From positions 23,209,577 through 23,273,576 of the forward strand of contig CM028338.1 in the NCBI GenBank assembly GCA_016647705.1: 64,000 nt of DNA, in the 5' to 3' direction. Numbering within the stretch: the first letter of the stretch is position 1; each line of letters begins with the position of its first letter. Under the pieces are notes generated by a model. It was not told the origin of the DNA and searched no databases. It worked only from the letters and a program-made list of their open reading frames with translations. Source of the stretch: Eucommia ulmoides (Eukaryota; Streptophyta; Magnoliopsida; Garryales; Eucommiaceae). This document shows, piece after piece, positions 60,101-64,000 of the stretch. The position numbers and the translations under genes were made by a program.

Positions 60101-61250
60101 TCTTAATTGGGATATTAAGAGTTGAAATTTAACCTGAGTTATTTTTCTTAGGTTCTTGAAATTCTTCAACCTTTTAATCCTTCATTATCTTTGTCATCAT
60201 CTTTTAGCATCCATTCATTACTTGTCATCATATATTCGTTATTGGAACTAATAAGCTAAAATACTCAATTAAACCGTTAGTTCCACAAAAAACATCAACC
60301 TTTAATTGCCCATCAAAATATTAGGATCAATAATATGTATATATTTTCACCAAAATATGTTAGGGTTAACTAAGAATTTGAAAACGAACCGTCGGTTACA
60401 AGGTAAGTTAACCCAATTCCATCCTAAATAAACCGAATGTGTGGCCTCTAAGCAAAGAATCATAACCTAGCATTAAATGCAAAGTGACACCTCAAGACTA
60501 GGTACAATGCACCTTGGAAGCATTTATGATAACGAAACCGAAATAGTGAAACTAACCGATACTTAGCCCATAAACTGAACCGAATACGTGACATCAAATC
60601 ATTAATGTACCCCTGTGCAAGGAATATGATTGGAGAGAGGATAATGATTGGTAATGATTGCTAATCATTACCAAATATTTAAAAAAATTTGGTAATGATT
60701 ACCAAATCTTTGAGAATCCTACCTTCTATCTTAAATTCGTTCAAAGCAAAAGAAAACCAAAGCAAGACAATAAGTTCCCTAGGACAAAACCCTCCAAGGA
60801 ATAAGCTGGATTTGCCTGCGCATTGGCTAATGCATAGGCCCCCAGCTTATAAATAGGAATACTTGGTTATAATTTTTTCCAAGCCTTGAATGCCGAGCTT
60901 CTCTCTTTAAACTGGAGCAACTCTAGCAGTTGCTAGGATTTTTAAACATGTTTCTCAAATAACACACCATTATTCTTATGAAATCCAGCCCTGGAAGGTG
61001 TTCTTGAAGTTCTTGGAGCAAGAACTCGAAAGATCGACGACTACCGATCGATACCAAACAAAGATGATCAACGAGGAAAGGAGATTAGCTACTTAGGGAT
61101 GACCACATCCCCTAAGCAGGGTGTTCTTGAGTTCTTAGCTAAGAATGCGAGGGATCGATGACCACCGATCAACCACTGACCAAGAAGATTAAGAAGGAAA
61201 GGGAGATAATCACTTAGGGAATACTACATCCCAAGTAGGTATGTTTCTTA
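57104..61250 (+). repeat. LTR of the TGTAGACAC family, split by a SIRE-type LTR
   Basis: It starts TGTAGACACTGTATTTTGTCCCGCCC-like at 57104. The reverse copy at 7985-9056 shares its first kilobase. The parts are 57104-58084 and 60333 to about 61250; text on the two sides joins to match the second copy. It has two tandem repeats: about 180-bp units starting near 57792, and about 122-bp units at 60997-61119 and 61120-61241. The right end and the lineage are uncertain. Confidence 0.6.
58085..60332 (-). repeat. SIRE-type LTR inserted in the TGTAGACAC-family LTR
   Basis: It spans TATTGGCCCAATGAGC to ATTAGGATCAATA, 2248 bp, with no internal sequence on either side. It is therefore probably a solo LTR. 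The flanking pentamers GTATT and ATATG do not match, so the duplication is lost or the ends have drifted. The GTCGAC word cluster lies at 59635-59880. Confidence 0.8.
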
Positions 61251-61666
61251 AAAAAAAAAACCATGATCTTGGTTTAAACTTGTGTATATTGCTTGTACAT
61301 AACATAACCATGTAGTTAACACACTTTAATTTCATGTACATAACATATAAAACCCATAAACAACCGAACAAACACTTAATTTTTAACTATAGCAACCAAA
61401 CTATGCTCAAATTATACGAAACCATTCCAAGCATCTCAAGAACATTTAATCATCTGAAAAACATGTTAAGAACATGTGAGGATTTAAGAAAAACTTCAAT
61501 CACAACACGATTTATGCATATTCTCTTCGATTCTCTCATGAACATTACATCGACGCTTTAATAGCTATTAAGACTGACAACTACTAATAACCGGATTAAC
61601 TTTCTACTAAATGTCAAGATCACAACCATGTTGTCTTGTGGACTAGAACCTATATATATATATATA
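61251..61666. other. Unassigned AT-rich spacer
   Basis: I see no gene. There is an A run near 61251, a short TA repeat at 61650-61666 at the edge of the next LTR, and otherwise unassigned sequence that may be internal to the TGTAGACAC-family element. Confidence 0.4.
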
Positions 61667-62259
61667 TGATAGGTTGAATTTATCTATATATTTCCAAGCT
61701 GATTTTAGTAGTTTTCGACTATTATTATAATTTTTTAATATATTTGAATTTGTTTTTATTTGTTTTGGTATAAATCAGGTGTTAGGGACGAAAATGGACG
61801 AAAACAGTTGAAAATTGAGTAAATCGGTAGGACGTCGGTAGAGAAATGGTTGAAAAGTGAGCAAAGTGGCAAAAAGGCCAACCAACAGCCTTATCACTGC
61901 AGCACTGACAACCCAAGGCCACTGGCCCTCCATCACTGCAGCGGTGCCCTTCATCGCTGCAGTGGTAAAGGGTTAGTGGACCTTCTACCCAACCATCGTT
62001 GCAGCGATGCTTCCTATCGCTACAGTGATGAAGCAAAAGCTGGCTTATATATGTTTAAGATATGTTTGGATATTTTAGATTCCTACTTGATCACCTTTTT
62101 CCCAACACCATAGAGCACATTTTGGGGAACATGTTTGGAGATATTTGGGAGCTCAAGATTAGGAACCACGAGGAGAGATCATCAAAAGGAGAAGAGGAAA
62201 CATTTTTGAAGCCGATTTCGTGGAAGTGGAACCATTCACTTCACATATTTTTTTTTTTC
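61667..62259 (+). repeat. 5' portion of an Athila-type LTR
   Basis: It begins TGATAGGTTGAATTTATC and follows the family through the AAATCAGGTGTTAGGGACG phrase. The word cluster at 61890-62035 uses CTGCAG cores (CACTGCAGCGGTG, CATCGCTGCAGTGG) in place of the CCTAGG cores of other copies. It stops at the Tat-type LTR inserted at 62260. Confidence 0.8.
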
Positions 62260-62937
62260 TGATATAGGGAAATCTCGTCAGGTATACCACGTGGTCAATA
62301 TCCACCCAAGGATAGAAGAACGGCCAAGCTGAGAGCTGAAATCCCCTCAGTGCTGAGCTGGGACACCCCCCCAGCCGAGCTGAGGGTCGTCTCAGTGAAG
62401 AAATCTGGACTGGTAAACTGCGATTCGACCTGCCGAACTGACGAGCTGGGGCACTCTCTGCTCGCCACCTCTACACTTGGGAGTTCACCAGGCCGTCGTG
62501 AGGTTCTGGCCCATGGGCCTCTACATATGGGCTCAAAATCCAGCCCAGACGTTTAGAGGGCTAACCTGCCTGCTCATTGGCTGCCCAACATATTAGGTTA
62601 ATTAACCTGAGCTCGACTTTCTAATTTTGTGGCACTAATCAAGCACTGGCGCCTATAAATATATCGGGGCACCCACTGCCCAGAGGTACGTGACTACTAC
62701 TGAACTCACTATATTTTCAGTTCTTCTCCCCTGGATACTTACTCTCACACCGGAGGGACTTTACAGGCACAACCGCGGTGGGTCTTTGTGTAGGTACTCG
62801 GAATAGAAGAGTGGAGCTCAGCTCGGAGATTGTCACCACCCCTAAATTCAACCAATTGCAGCAGTATCAGCTGTCTTGTGTCCCCGATATCCTCTCGGAC
62901 CATACTGTTGACCTATCACCACTTTTTGGAATTAACA
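62260..62937 (+). repeat. 5' LTR of the Tat-type element
   Basis: It opens TGATATAGGG and closes TTAACA just before the primer site. It contains repeated AGCTGAG/CAGCTCGG-like words at 62330-62470. A TATA-like CCTATAAATATAT at 62653 is a plausible core promoter. Confidence 0.8.
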
Positions 62938-63769
62938 GTTTGGCGTTGTCTGTAGGAATGCACTAAAAGCCTCCCCTAATCGTCAGCTCCCCACGAGGTT
63001 AAGACTTGATGATCACAAGGTCTGGGAAGAAAATCCTCCAGGCCGACCAAGTACTTGCCACCAATAGTAATCCACCCCCATATCCGTGCAAAGTATGTCG
63101 AAGGTTCCCAGGTCGGATCCCTAGGCACCACTTGCGGAGAGTCACCACCTACCCACCATCCAGCCATCCGGGCTGGGAGGACTGAACAATCAGCAGGTCG
63201 CTCAGGTGTGTCCAGTCCTGCCTCTAGGACAGGTTGTTGGGCACACTTACAAAGCTCCTGAGGCAGCCTGTGTCGATCTCTTGGAACGACAGCTCGGCGA
63301 GTTCCAAACCTTCTTCCAGATCGTCCTGGCTCACTTACCGCCGATCCTCCAATGGGTCTTCCAACAGTCCAAGTTGCAGGTCAGGAGGAACAGGCGATCG
63401 AAGATGAAGAACGTATTATCCATTCTGACGGGCATATCCCAAGGCCCCAGACCCACAACGTCGGTCAAAGGGAGGTTGAGTTGGTACCCCCTGAGGTCTC
63501 GGGATCCCCGTCATCACCTCTACCAAGGCGAAGAAGAGGCGATTGAGTTGAGTCTCCCCTCACACATAGCAGTACCGTATGGTCCGATCATCACTCCCGT
63601 CACTTTTGGGAGGTCGATTCACATTTCCCACTATGACAACCGCCGTCTCATGCCGCTTTCAGTCAGGCATGAGTCCAGCTAGGGGTCGAGGTGGTAGTGG
63701 AGAAGTGCCTAGTTGACATGGATATAGCCTTACAACAGATCCGTGGGCCTAGGAGCCCGGTCGGGCTTC

Positions 63770-64000
63770 CTTCGGAGGTAAAATCTCCTTTCATTGATGA
63801 GATTCTAGAGGAACCCCTGCCCGTACGGTATACCTATCCCTAGATAATCCTCTATGACGGGGTCACTGAGCTGGCGGACCACTTATCCATCTTTAGGTCC
63901 TATATAGACCTACACATCGCCTTAATAGCAATGAGATACAAGGCATTTCCCCTAACCCTTACGGGAGCTGCCGGGGCATGGTTCCAAACTTTGGCACCAG
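63770..64000 (+). pseudogene. Tat-type gag N-terminal capsid fragment
   Basis: The frame shows EEPLPVRYTYP, DGVTELADHLSIFRSYIDLH and YKAFPLTLTGAAGAWF in the order and spacing of the retrotransposon gag domain. It is cut by the window edge. Confidence 0.8.

Larger units (their letters stand above)
62260..64000 (+). mobile_element. 5' end of a Tat-type Ty3 element
   Basis: A 678-bp LTR (62260-62937, TGATATAGGGAAATC to TTTTTGGAATTAACA) is followed by the primer site TTTGGCGTTGTCTGTAGGA at 62939-62957. The leader and gag region follow to the window edge. Near 63890-64000 the text reads MRYKAFPLTLTGAAGAWFQT, matching the plant Ty3 gag phrase CRAFPLTLKGAARAWFNSL. The region is GC-richer than its neighbours. 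The element continues beyond the window; what is visible already looks broken. Confidence 0.85.

Noticed and set aside
62350-63682. Several open frames in the GC-rich right end
   Set aside because: They fall in the LTR and leader of a Tat-type element; only the gag wording near 63770-64000 is convincing.

Overview
This window is nuclear DNA from a flowering plant, most likely a eudicot. The evidence is one intron-rich plant gene, an OTLD1/OTU6-type deubiquitinase, inside dense nested LTR retrotransposons of typical plant lineages. No tRNA, rRNA, CRISPR array or bacterial operon was seen. Apart from the host gene, almost every recognisable coding piece is a fossil retrotransposon fragment.

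Layout. 1-2469: 5' end of a minus-strand Ty3 element of Athila/Tat type (gag fragment, primer site, LTR). 2470-7984: a decayed SIRE/Maximus-type Ty1/copia element (minus) abutting an LTR fragment of a third family (7985-9056). 9435-15623: a non-autonomous relative of the Athila-type family with both LTRs. 15624 to about 26990: a minus-strand Tat-type Ty3 element, split by a double SIRE-type LTR (17829-22072, target duplication TGGTT) and by a solo LTR (24287-26588, duplication ATCCA). 27000-38690: the host gene, eight coding exons from 28487 to 37998, whose introns hold a LINE remnant, a short hAT element with an 8-bp duplication, a second hAT-like element and microsatellites. 38690-57103: a deep nest of SIRE-type LTRs and internal sequence, containing a solo LTR (ATTAT), containing a short-LTR copia element (42560-51704, ACAAC), which itself contains an inverted partial relative and an Athila-type solo LTR (44392-45901, CCAAG). 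57104 to about 61250: an LTR of the third family, split by another SIRE-type LTR. 61667-64000: start of an Athila-type LTR, split by the 5' end of a + strand Tat-type element.

How it fits together. The host gene is the only feature likely to be under selection. Its protein would remove ubiquitin from histones or other substrates. The surroundings record successive retrotransposition with LTR-LTR recombination: several solo LTRs and one double LTR, most with matching 5-bp target duplications, which let the order of insertion be read directly.

The most unusual signals are clusters of short palindromic words in the LTRs of two unrelated families (CGCCTAGGCG/CGCTGCAGCG words in the Athila-type family; GTCGAC/GGTTGACC words in the SIRE-type family), an apparent GC-AG intron in the host gene, the double LTR, and the inverted one-sided copia insertion. 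I found no clear candidate for a wholly new multi-gene system.
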